Origin: Sebastes aleutianus | Taxonomy: Eukaryota; Chordata; Actinopteri; Perciformes; Sebastidae | DNA: 64,000 bases | Assembly: GCA_916700875.1 (NCBI GenBank) | Contig: CAKAKS010000068.1 | Coordinates: forward strand, 26,504,753 to 26,568,752 | Reading direction: 5' to 3' | Shown: positions 53,101 through 61,163 of the stretch, piece after piece | Layout of the letters: every line of letters begins with the position of its first letter | How positions within the stretch are numbered: the stretch's first letter is position 1 | Notes under the pieces: generated by a model | The model's input: only the letters and a program-made list of their open reading frames with translations | The model's database searches: none | What the model was told of the DNA's origin: nothing | Translations under genes and position numbers: made by a program

Positions 53101-55186
53101 AAACATTGTAATTTGACTAAATACACAGATTTCTGTTCAGACAACTGCAGAGAAGTGTATTTCTCACCCCAAATGGAAAATATTTTTCAAAAATATACTC
53201 TAAACTTCCCTTCTTTCCTCTCTCTTTGTCAGACCCTTCGTATGATGCTGTACGGCGGACAGGATGGTCAAACAACATGCACAGTGGCAAAGGTGAGGAC
53301 ACAAATATCAGTGTGCATTTATTGTGTGGACAATACTAGTAAGTATATGCATGGCTGTAACCTCCTGAGAGGAGGCGTGATTCTACATTTCACCTGAACT
53401 TTATCATCTGATAGGATGTGCATATTAAAGCACCCAGATTATCTGCAAAAGCTTTTTAACCTAATCAAACTAGAGGCAGTTCCAACCTCCACAGAGTCTA
53501 GACGTGTAGGACAGACTCCTAAAGATTACAGCCAGCCAGAGAGTTAAAAGAAGTCAGTCCAGCCGTCGACTACCGCCTTATTTACTTTGGCCTTCAAGAT
53601 GTGTAGCCTGGTTATCTGTAGCCACCCATACTTTTTATGTCTCTCTGCTATCTTCCACTGATTGCTTCTCTCTCTGCAGGTTCACCGGTGGTTACTCAGA
53701 ATGTGACCAAGTCCACTGAGCAGCCAAGACCTCAGCCAGGTAATGGCTTACCTGGTGCCTTTCTTGATCTTGTATAAACACAGCTAAATGTGTTAGCATG
53801 GATATCAGTTTCCCTTTTTGCCAAAGGTTCTCCTCTTTATATTGATAGTGAAGATGGTCAAGCATGATTATTCTATGACCATAAGAGAATTGTATTCTCT
53901 AAGCTCTCTGCATCTGCTTATTTTACTGCTGTGTTGTTATGAGTCGGTAGTAGCTTAAGGCCTAATGTGTAAAAGCTAATGTAAGTAAGCACAAATCAGG
54001 ACGTCATCACAGCCTCAGAAAAGCACTAAAAGAATTGTTTACAAGTGGTTCACCAGCAATTTAATAATGGACTGTTTGGAATACAGTCTATCATAAACCT
54101 TTGAGTGTTTACTAGTGTTTGTAGTTTTTTTCTGCTTCATCTATTAGCGTGTGTAATTGGTTTTCCCAGTCAGCTAATTATTTAGAGGAGAACAATAAAC
54201 CAAACACACTAATACAAGACTTTAACACATAATGCTCTCTCATTTTGTTATTGTTTTTGCATATTTTGTGATATTAAGTAAAGGTAATAAAGAGGATTTT
54301 TTTAAATTATCATTATTTTATATCATCCGCTGTTGCTCAGAGACGTGTTTATTTTGTGTTCAGTCTTAACATCTAATTAGTCACATACCGTTATATGACC
54401 ACAGTAATCAGCGTGTAGACCAACAATGCTCTCCCTTTGTCCACAGATCCGTACCAGATTCTGGGTCCCACCAGTAGTCGCCTAGCCAATCCAGGTGAGA
54501 TTTTGAGCCCACTAATGCATCTGAATAGGCAGTTGACGTGGAAGTTTCTCAAAAATGTCCTTTCATGCAGGCCTCGCTGGATAGATAATGAGTTGTCGAG
54601 CTGTGAACAGTGAATAATGATGCATCTTCGGTCACTATTTATGTGTCCACCATCAGGTTCAGGTCAGATCCAACTGTGGCAGTTCCTCCTGGAGCTCCTG
54701 TCTGACAGCGCCAACGCCGGCTGCATCACCTGGGAGGGCACCAACGGCGAGTTCAAGATGACGGACCCGGATGAGGTGGCGCGGCGCTGGGGCGAGCGCA
54801 AGAGCAAGCCTAACATGAACTACGACAAGCTGAGCCGCGCGCTGCGCTACTACTATGACAAAAATATCATGACCAAGGTGCACGGCAAGCGCTACGCCTA
54901 CAAGTTCGACTTCCACGGCATCGCTCAGGCGCTGCAGCCGCACCCCACCGAGTCCTCCATGTATAAGTACCCCTCGGACCTAGCCTATGTGCCTTCCTAC
55001 CACGCCCACCAGCAGAAGGTCAACTTTGTATCCCCACACCCTCCTTCCATGCCCGTCACCTCCTCCAATTTCTTTGGACCCACCGCTCCGTACTGGAGCT
55101 CGCCCACTGCGGGCATTTACCCAAACCCAAACGTTCCCCGCCACCCTAACACCCATGTGCCGTCGCACCTGGGTAGTTACTATTAA
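32114..55186 (+). CDS. fli1: fli1, ETS-family transcription factor (complete, 9 coding exons)
   Basis: Nuclear activator/repressor binding GGAA sites; in vertebrates it drives endothelial, blood and megakaryocyte programmes. Coding exons: 32114-32131, 37330-37541, 37874-38025, 39053-39256, 46537-46605, 53233-53292, 53680-53739, 54447-54494, 54657-55186. Joined they give 1353 nt, 450 aa plus stop (human 452). The start is MDGTIK, identical to human FLI1, with A at -3 and G at +4. The Pointed/SAM domain spans about 112-196 (WSQDHVRQWLEWAIKEY). The ETS domain is about 279-359 (IQLWQFLLELL to YAYKFDF), with base-contacting arginines R335 and R338 in helix 3. The C-terminus HVPSHLGSYY matches human. 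All introns are GT-AG. ets1 upstream and kcnj1 downstream support fli1 rather than erg. Intact, no frameshift. Confidence 0.97.
32132..37329. other. fli1 intron after exon 1
   Basis: 5.2 kb. Contains a MITE-like element (36702-37223). The stretch 34320-34560 is complex with several TTATC/GATAA words and could be regulatory, but this is unproven. No extra exon. Confidence 0.5.
36702..37223. mobile_element. MITE-like element with long terminal inverted repeats
   Basis: The left end (TTGATATTTTGGGAAATA, then GCTTTCTTGCTGAGAGTTAGAT) and the reverse complement of the right end match over about 55 bp with scattered mismatches. Interior has the teleost repeat phrase TTAGCTTAGCTTAGCATAAA. No transposase. 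It ends about 106 bp before fli1 exon 2. Superfamily not assigned. Confidence 0.65.
37330..37541 (+). CDS. fli1: fli1 coding exon 2
   Basis: 212 nt from acceptor CACCCACAG to donor CCAG|GTATGG, residues 7-77. Contains EALSVVSEDQSLFEPPY and INPLPPQQEWINQPGRVNVK, near-identical to the human N-terminal activation region. Confidence 0.95.
37838..37862 (+). repeat. (GT)n tract abutting the fli1 exon 3 acceptor
   Basis: GT repeat ending about 8 nt before the first AG of the acceptor. It occupies the position of the polypyrimidine tract. Confidence 0.95.
37874..38025 (+). CDS. fli1: fli1 coding exon 3
   Basis: 152 nt, residues 77-128, running ESPVDCSVGKC to NMTTNERRVIVPA. The frame requires the second AG of a TAGCAG tandem acceptor (exon start 37874); using the first AG would add one serine. 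The upstream tract is a TG repeat, not a normal polypyrimidine tract. Donor GCAG|GTATGT. Confidence 0.95.
38026..39052. other. fli1 intron after exon 3
   Basis: 1.0 kb with an ordinary pyrimidine-rich acceptor (CTTCTTCTGTCTTCCTGCAG). No other feature seen. The 331-bp intron before it (37542-37873) holds only the GT tract. Confidence 0.5.
39053..39256 (+). CDS. fli1: fli1 coding exon 4 (Pointed domain)
   Basis: 204 nt, phase 1 at both ends, acceptor TTCCTGCAG, donor GAAA|GTAAGT. It encodes most of the Pointed/SAM domain, including DGKELCKMGKDDFLRLTTMY and the terminal helix EVLLSHLNYLRE. An alternative in-frame GTAC donor four bases downstream is not used, because exon 5 supplies the GT of the Ser codon. 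Confidence 0.95.
43571..44303. mobile_element. Degenerate hAT-like element
   Basis: The left end GAGTGTTTGGCAGTAACGCG and the right end CCCCAACACTG (reverse complement CAGTGTTGGGG) resemble the CAGTGTTGGG termini of a common fish hAT group; the internal CAGTAACGCGTTAC is also typical. No matching 8-bp flanks, so the copy is old or composite. Contains an imperfect inverted repeat at 44034-44097 and 44174-44230. Confidence 0.5.
45507..45549 (+). other. fli1: Candidate alternative first coding exon of fli1 (PNT-less isoform)
   Basis: ATG in the optimal context GCCACCATGG begins MGPFIPPNPTASKL and reaches TTAG|GTAGGG after 43 nt, i.e. phase 1. Exon 5, 1 kb downstream, is the next fli1 exon and starts in exactly that phase, so splicing would give about 269 aa with the ETS domain but no Pointed domain. 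Supported only by context, phase and position; the donor is mediocre. Confidence 0.35.
46137..46150 (-). promoter_or_regulatory. CTCF-like core motif
   Basis: Minus strand CCAGCAGGTGGCAG fits the vertebrate CTCF core CCASYAGRKGGCRS at all 14 positions; 387 bp upstream of fli1 exon 5. Motif match only. Confidence 0.45.
46537..46605 (+). CDS. fli1: fli1 coding exon 5
   Basis: 69 nt, phase 1 to phase 1, acceptor GTCTTACAG, donor GAAG|GTAGGG. Reads SSSLSYNTPSHTDPSPRLAA, close to human SLLAYNTTSHTDQSSRL; one codon longer than I recall for human. Confidence 0.93.
46606..53232. other. fli1 intron after exon 5
   Basis: 6.6 kb. Pyrimidine-rich low-complexity blocks at about 49620-49915 and 50430-50650, a (GT)n run at 48978-49000 and a weaker CTCF-like word near 51522. 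No exon found. Confidence 0.5.
53233..53292 (+). CDS. fli1: fli1 coding exon 6
   Basis: 60 nt, phase 1 to phase 1, acceptor TTTGTCAG, donor AAAG|GTGAGG. Reads PSYDAVRRTGWSNNMHSGK; human has PSYDSVRRGAWGNNMNSGL. Confidence 0.93.
53680..53739 (+). CDS. fli1: fli1 coding exon 7
   Basis: 60 nt, phase 1 to phase 1, acceptor CTCTGCAG, donor CCAG|GTAATG. Reads SPVVTQNVTKSTEQPRPQP; the least conserved exon, but TEQ.RPQP matches human. Confidence 0.92.
53740..54446. other. fli1 introns around exons 6-8
   Basis: The three introns here (53293-53679, 53740-54446 and 54495-54656) are short and contain nothing recognisable beyond splice signals. Confidence 0.5.
54447..54494 (+). CDS. fli1: fli1 coding exon 8
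   Basis: 48 nt, the same length as I recall in human, phase 1 to phase 1, acceptor TCCACAG, donor CCAG|GTGAGA. Reads DPYQILGPTSSRLANP, identical to human FLI1. Confidence 0.95.
54657..55186 (+). CDS. fli1: fli1 coding exon 9 (ETS domain and C-terminus)
   Basis: 530 nt from acceptor CATCAG to TAA at 55184-55186. Contains the complete ETS winged helix-turn-helix: GQIQLWQFLLELL, the helix 3 segment NYDKLSRALRYYYDKNIM, and KRYAYKFDFHGIAQALQ. Then a Tyr/Pro/His-rich C-terminal activation region. High GC at third positions explains long antisense frames here. Confidence 0.97.
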
Positions 55187-57910
55187 ACAACCCACTCTGA
55201 TCATCCCCCGCCCTCTAAAACCTCCCATTTCCCACAACAAAGTCCACAAAAAGCTGACCTGCACTCCCAATGACGCCTAACCGATAAAGACTGAGTTGAT
55301 AGAGGTATTTGTCCTCTGAAGAAATTTTGCTCCTAAATGAAGGATGATAAAATTGAAGGAGATTTTTTTATTTTTTATTTGTAAGAATCTATAAACAACT
55401 GGATGCTATGGTCCAAAATGGAATACTACTTACCTTTACCAGACTAGCAACTGTTTGTTTATGCTTTTTGGACGTGCGTCTGAGTTTCCTGTGCCTTTCT
55501 CTTTCCCATCCTCCAGAAAGCTTCACCTACAGGTGTCCTTTCCAAATCCTCCCCAAACCAAAGCAGGGCAGGAGAACAAGTTGAGTCTGTCTTCCTCCTC
55601 GCCACGCTACTGTACCAGACATGGGCCTATTATTTATGGGTCTCAATCTACATCCTCCTCAGTACATCATGTACATTACGCTTTAAGCATCTGCCTTTCC
55701 TGCTTGTCTACAGCCTTGTTGGGGTTTCTTATTCCCACCACATCTAGCCTTCTGTTTCCACTGTCTCCCTCTGCTCGTCTGTCCATCTGCATCTGTTTAT
55801 GTGTGTGTGGAGAGTCTTCTGGAATTCGCTGGACAAGGAGGAGCTCTCAGAGAGATGGACTTTTCTCAGCACTGAATGAAATTTGGCAACTGGAATATGC
55901 CATTCACAATTTTATTTATCCTCCAAACTGGAAGGCTAGAGAAGAGTTAAATGCCGAAGAAGGAAGCGCTGTATGTTTTGCTGACCTGGGTCAACACAGT
56001 CACATAAAAAGGCTTTCTGTGAGTTGTGTATGGAGTTCAAGATGGGCGTCGTGTACAGTTGACTCGACCGTGCTGGGGGAAGCTGAGTCAAGATGTAATT
56101 GAAGTAATTTGCAACAATAATTCAACCCAGGTCAGATGTTTTCAGGGGGCCACACACTAGGCTATTAAATGTTTGCCATGTTGTTGCCTTTCAGCCATGC
56201 CATTTCCAGATGTTTTGTTGCTCGACCATGTCAGTATTAATGTGAATGTCTTCTGGTTTGTGAAACACACGTAAAAAGGATACCCTGCGGCAAAATCAAA
56301 ATTTGTCAGATGTTTTTTATTTTGTTTAATGAAAAAATGACGTCATTTTTAACACCATGTTTGCTGCACACGTCTGAATCTAAAACATGAAAGTGCCTTT
56401 TTTTTGCAAATGTGATTATGTAGATGTTATCTACACAATAAGACGTGTATGTTTGGATGGTTTTTGTCCAAAGTGCCTGACAGTGTATCCAGTTTTAGTA
56501 CATGGCATAATGAGAAACAGTGCCTTAACTGCTGATTTATACCATATATTTTCTATTCATTATAGACAAAACAGCATTAAATCTTAAAATGCATAATAAG
56601 ATATGTAATCATCTTCTCCATGTCTCACCAGAAATCTGACAACTTTTGATTTTGAAGTGCACTCTGTCAATACTGGCTGCCACAGCGTCTCCTTCCTCTT
56701 TGTAGGCCAGTCAGGACCGTACAGGTCAGCACAGAGAGGCGGCTCAGCAGTAAGTCATGTTAATAGACATTTTACCAGGGCTGGATCCTAGTTTGAGAGC
56801 AGCATGTGTGTTTGAATGTTAGTTTCTCACTGATCTAAAGCCCAGCTAAATGCACATGAATCTCAAGTCAGAATTTCATCATCATATCAAAACATATCCA
56901 TCTTCAGGTGTTCAAAGCTGTTAATAGCAAACGTATTCCTTTAGAGTAACTGAAAAATGGACACTTGAAAATAAATTACTTGGGACTAAGTAGTTTATCA
57001 GAGAACAAAACCAATAAAGTATGACGAGATGAAACAAAGAAATCCTCAGATTCGCAAACGCTGTGCGTTTGTCAGACCTATTTTTTATTATTTTATAAGC
57101 ATCAGTCAACTAGGCATTAAAGCAACTTACTGTATAAATTATGCAGAGTTATTTTCATATGTGACACAGTATAAAAAGTCAAGAGAATTAATACGAGTTG
57201 ACCTCGGTCAAAAATGCAAACCTTTTAAGTCCATTTCTGCTAAGTAGTTTGTTCAGCATTTTAAGCGTTTTTATATCTGTACATTTGGGCAATACATTTT
57301 AACATTTTTTGTTTTCTTGTTATTGTTATTATTTCTGAGATTCGGTTGTAACATCCAAGTGTCTTTATGTGCACGAGATATTTTTCTTATATTCCCAAAA
57401 CCACAAATGCCTGCTTGAATCATAACCCAACAGCCAGGGATTCCTTCACTCTATATGCAACATGTGATTATGATGGATCGTTTCCATTGTGAATCACTTT
57501 TTATGCCAAATAGCCCTGGAATTGATAGCTTTTCCTGTGCATTAAAGAATTTCAGGTATGTTATGCAAAACAATACAAACAGTATCCACAACCAGCTTTT
57601 CCTGAAAGTTCATAGCTTTAAAACAACAAATAAAAAGGGAACTTGTAATTTGTAGCATAAAGAAATGATTCTAATGTACCCTGAACTTCCATGTTTCACA
57701 AGCATTATCAATGAAAAGGGATCTGTGCTACTTCGTATATGCAATGTATTTTGGATATCAAATATATATATAAATATATGTGTATAATTTTACAATTAAC
57801 CAATGTATTATTAATATTGTCATTCCTGCAATGTATGAAGTAATACCTTTTGAAAAAGGGCTTTTGTATAGGAAAATGTGACAAAATAAATGTTTTTACC
57901 TCTCAAGTTA
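55187..57910 (+). other. fli1: fli1 3' untranslated region
   Basis: About 2.7 kb from the stop to just past AATAAA at 57885-57890; increasingly AT-rich. An earlier AATAAA at 57013-57018 could give a shorter form. The long reading frame at 55455-56102 inside it shows no protein features. Confidence 0.7.
57885..57890 (+). terminator. fli1: fli1 polyadenylation signal
   Basis: AATAAA followed by T-rich TGTTTTT, at the end of the AT-rich 3' UTR. No convincing downstream alternative on this strand before the kcnj1 3' end. Confidence 0.65.
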
Positions 57911-59139
57911 TCTTCCATTGCCTGCCTGTGGCCTCGCCAGATGAAAACACAGTTGTCGTATTTTCAGCTATCAAAAGTAGTACAGTCATGATAGTGACTT
58001 GCACATTTTGTGACAGTTCTGACAGCTCATTATATATTTTCAAAGAGTATTATTCCTTAGCCTAGTTCAATTTGTTTATTACATATACTACTGTGTTCTA
58101 ACACCTGCAGATAGAAAACAGCTTTTCAGCCCCTCCTCATTTAAGCCAGCTTTGTTTGTATCTGCATCAGGATACAAACAAAGCATGCATTCATTCTAAC
58201 AAAACAATCTTACACTTCATATTTTTACTGACACTGACGTGTAGCTTTTTCACCCGGATTCATGTGTGTTTCACAGAAAGATAAAGTCGCCGTTACAGTT
58301 TTGTAGTTAGGCAACTTAATCTCGATCATCCTTGAAAGGCTTTTTATCTGATTGGAATATAATCAAATTTATGCACAAACTAACCATGACAAGATACAGC
58401 AGAAATGTTATGTGCTATAAAGAGAACATACACTCTGTTGCTGGTCAAATATTTTTTTCCACCATTCCAATACTGCATATTAATGATGATACAATTTGCA
58501 TTATGCCAGTTTTAGCTGGCTGTACCTGATAAACTAGCAACTGAATGTAATTTAATATAAATTAATCATTTCCAGTGGAAGGGATAGGAGGGTGAGGAAG
58601 CTGTACCATTTTGACAGGCTTTCTTTTCACAGACACAGTGAACAACCATCAAGGGACGGTTGTGGACTTTCTTTTTCATTATTATTAGAATATATGTGTC
58701 TGTGAGGCATGTATCATCTTTATGCAGCTCATCCATTTCACATTTAATAATATTCAGAATCTTTCACCCGGGCTATGCATATTACTGTGTCACGTACTCC
58801 GGGTGCAGACACACACATAAGCATATGCAATTTATTATAGAGGTCACCTGTTAAAGCTCCATGCTAGTGTACAGTAAGTGCTGTTATTTCTCTAAATGGA
58901 GAGTTCTGGTTTCATGTTCAGAACCTGCAGGCAAACTAATGGGCTCTTATCTCCCAAAGACTTCCACTCTGTTGTGTTTGGATCCCTGTTTGCTGTCACA
59001 ACTTCACTTTGTTTACAGATGAATAGCCGGGATAGGGGTTGGCACCTGTCATTACGCCGCTTTGACCTTTTTGATCACAGTCCTTATTTGACATTCAGGC
59101 TCGGTTAGGTGGAAAATAACGTGACGACAGAGACATTTC
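57911..59139. other. Convergent fli1-kcnj1 intergenic gap
   Basis: 1.2 kb between the two 3' ends. AT-rich, no exon. Contains a perfect 14-bp-stem inverted repeat at 58149-58184. Confidence 0.5.
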
Positions 59140-60023
59140 TAATGCAAAAATAGCCTTTATTTCAGTGTATTTTTCCCCCTGAGATCAAATACAAAAAAAG
59201 ATTTAACAAAGACAATTTGTTTTCATACTAGTCAGTGCTGCATGCAGGCATATTTTAAGTGTTTCCTGAGAGCTTTGTTCTCTCACAATGTCTTCACTCG
59301 AGAAGAAAACCACAACTCCATCAGCCACTGTTTGAAAAGAGTGGCCCCTGAGCCCAACCCTTTGCTAGTGCCTCAGTGTCTGAATAGTTAAGCATACTCT
59401 AATGGTTCAAGTCCAAGTGTCTCGTTGTGTACAGCAGCCTACAGTAGCATGAATAATTGAATGAAACACTTTTTCTCACCCATGACAAAAGCATGGCCCT
59501 CAATGCTGGTCCTTCAAGTAATTGTACAATTTATACACAAGATAATACATTTGCTTTGTTTTTCTGCCTCTCTATACTCGGTAAACCCAATGTGCGAGGC
59601 CAGAGGTAAATTAGAACCACACATCTTCATTAAAAGCAAGAGCACATATGTATAATCCATGTGCGAGTAATTGGGTCTGTTTCTGTTGTTGAATTGTAGC
59701 CTCACCATCTTGCATGACCTCTCCCTTTAGAAAACAGGTTTTGTTTTGTCAGCAGACAGTGGCAGGTGTGGTTTTACATACAAATAGTTCACAATAAGGG
59801 TCGTGACCCACAGACGGCTTTCTTATCTGTGTTAAACACAATAGAAGAACAAATGAGTGGGTTTTCTCTACTTCATATTTAAATGCTACACAATGTGCTG
59901 TTAGGCATTAAGTAACCCCATCGCCTCCAGCACCACTTTGTCCTACTTGAGGAGTTTGTCAATGAGAGGTATGAGCCTCTAACAGTCTCAGCTTCTACTG
60001 TTCATTGCAATGTATCCATGATC
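59140..60023 (-). other. kcnj1: kcnj1 3' untranslated region
   Basis: From the TGA at 60026-60024 to just past the minus-strand AATAAA at 59161-59156. About 880 nt, no recognised motif. Confidence 0.6.
59156..59161 (-). terminator. kcnj1: kcnj1 polyadenylation signal
   Basis: Minus-strand AATAAA (plus TTTATT), the first canonical signal downstream of the stop that I found. Confidence 0.55.
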
Positions 60024-61145
60024 TCACATCTTGGTGACATTGGGGGGATCGTTGATATCAATCACCTCAAAGCCCTGGTTTTCATGTCCAGCTCTGGAGT
60101 GGTGATGATGACCCTTGATGTTGTGGAAGCAGTAGGCACAGTGTGCAGTGGCCACCGGCGCCACTTTGGAGAAGTTGGAGAAATCGACTCTGTACTTGCC
60201 CTCTTTGCTTCTGGAGATGATGGGCAAGAAGTTGTAGCCCCACATGATCTCCTGAGGAATAAAGGAGGTCCGGACTTGGCAGGCAGAGCTGGTGGACTCT
60301 GCGGTGCCGTCTAGGAAGACGACAAGCTCAAACTCTTGATTGTAGAGCGTGTCCACCGCCATCTCGAAGAAGGGGCTACTCTTGTCGATGATGTGGTAGA
60401 GCGTGAGAGGACACACGAAGAAGAGGTTGTCCTTCCCGGAGTCCACCATGAAGTCAATGTTCACCTGGTCCATGATGATTGTCTCCCCATCAGGCGTGTT
60501 TGTTGTCCTCAGCAACTTGCCGTAGATCTGGCTGCCAATCATCAGGGTCTTGCGCAGGTTGGCCACTCTGATCGACAGGGAAAGAGAACCATTTTTGGGG
60601 CTGATGACGGCCATGTCACTGAATGCGATGGTCTTTGCCCTCTTTTTGGGTAAAGAGATTTTGGACAGGATGACTCCACACATGAAGCAGTTGATGATGG
60701 CTCCGAGGAGGGACTGGATGATGAGAAGGGCCACAGCGCCGGGGCAGAGAGGGGTGAGCGCTCGGCCACCATACCCAATAGTCGTCTGGGTCTCAAGGGA
60801 GTAAAGGAACGCTGTGGTGAGTCCTACAACGTTATCAACACATGGAGTGTGACCTGCTTTGGGGTTTTGCCACGTCAAGTCTCCATTACTGCGGGAAATC
60901 CAGTACCACAGCAGGCCAAAAATGAACCAGCTGAGGGTGAAGGAAGCGATGAAGAGGAAGAGGACAAAACGCCACCGGATCTCCACAAAGGTGGTCCAGA
61001 AGTCCGCCAGGAAGGATAAGTGTGTGCTGTACCTGATGTTTCCGTATTCAATGTTGCAACGGCCATCTTTGGTAACTAGTCTGGTCCTGCGGCTTTTTCG
61101 CTCCACCAGATAGTCCTGGATACGTTTGTTCAAGTATCCAAACAT
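60024..61145 (-). CDS. kcnj1: kcnj1, Kir1.1/ROMK-type inward-rectifier K+ channel (intact coding exon)
   Basis: Plasma-membrane tetrameric K+ channel of kidney and ionocytes. Single coding exon, 373 aa, starting MFGYLNKRI like the short ROMK2 form; mammalian ROMK1 is 391. Order: cytoplasmic N-terminus (RLVTKDGRCNIE), M1 about 59-83, pore helix and filter TIGYG 122-126, M2 about 137-161, cytoplasmic PIP2-binding segment KKRAKT (167-172), immunoglobulin-like C-terminal domain, and the PDZ-type end TKM. The pore-loop disulfide cysteines C102 and C134 and weak-rectification N152 are kept. Residue offset to human ROMK1 is 19. V61 replaces the pH-gate lysine, G98 removes the glycosylation Asn and G127 follows the filter. 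Tail-to-tail with fli1, as in human. Other Kir1-group paralogues are the main alternative. Confidence 0.93.
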   Translation of the reverse strand: MFGYLNKRIQDYLVERKSRRTRLVTKDGRCNIEYGNIRYSTHLSFLADFWTTFVEIRWRFVLFLFIASFTLSWFIFGLLWYWISRSNGDLTWQNPKAGHTPCVDNVVGLTTAFLYSLETQTTIGYGGRALTPLCPGAVALLIIQSLLGAIINCFMCGVILSKISLPKKRAKTIAFSDMAVISPKNGSLSLSIRVANLRKTLMIGSQIYGKLLRTTNTPDGETIIMDQVNIDFMVDSGKDNLFFVCPLTLYHIIDKSSPFFEMAVDTLYNQEFELVVFLDGTAESTSSACQVRTSFIPQEIMWGYNFLPIISRSKEGKYRVDFSNFSKVAPVATAHCAYCFHNIKGHHHHSRAGHENQGFEVIDINDPPNVTKM

Positions 61146-61163
61146 TTTCTACAAGCCCACGAC
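61146..61163 (-). other. kcnj1: kcnj1 coding-exon leader and acceptor
   Basis: Minus-strand acceptor TTTTATTGTCTTATAG ends at 61164; the exon then has 18 leader bases, including an in-frame TAG two codons before ATG. That stop prevents any upstream exon from extending the protein in this frame. Confidence 0.8.

Noticed and set aside
32114..55186. Assignment as erg rather than fli1
   Set aside because: The MDGTIK start, the identical exon 8 peptide, and ets1/kcnj1 neighbours all point to fli1.
54659..55270. Long minus-strand frames opposite the last fli1 exon (54659-54943, 54980-55270)
   Set aside because: They are antisense shadows of GC-rich codons in the ETS exon; Val/Leu/Arg-rich with no motif.
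55455..56102. 215-aa plus-strand frame in the fli1 3' UTR
   Set aside because: Lies inside the UTR, Ser/Leu-rich with no domain; most likely chance.
60018..61113. Plus-strand frames opposite kcnj1
   Set aside because: Shadows of the kcnj1 coding exon in other frames; they start and stop arbitrarily within it.
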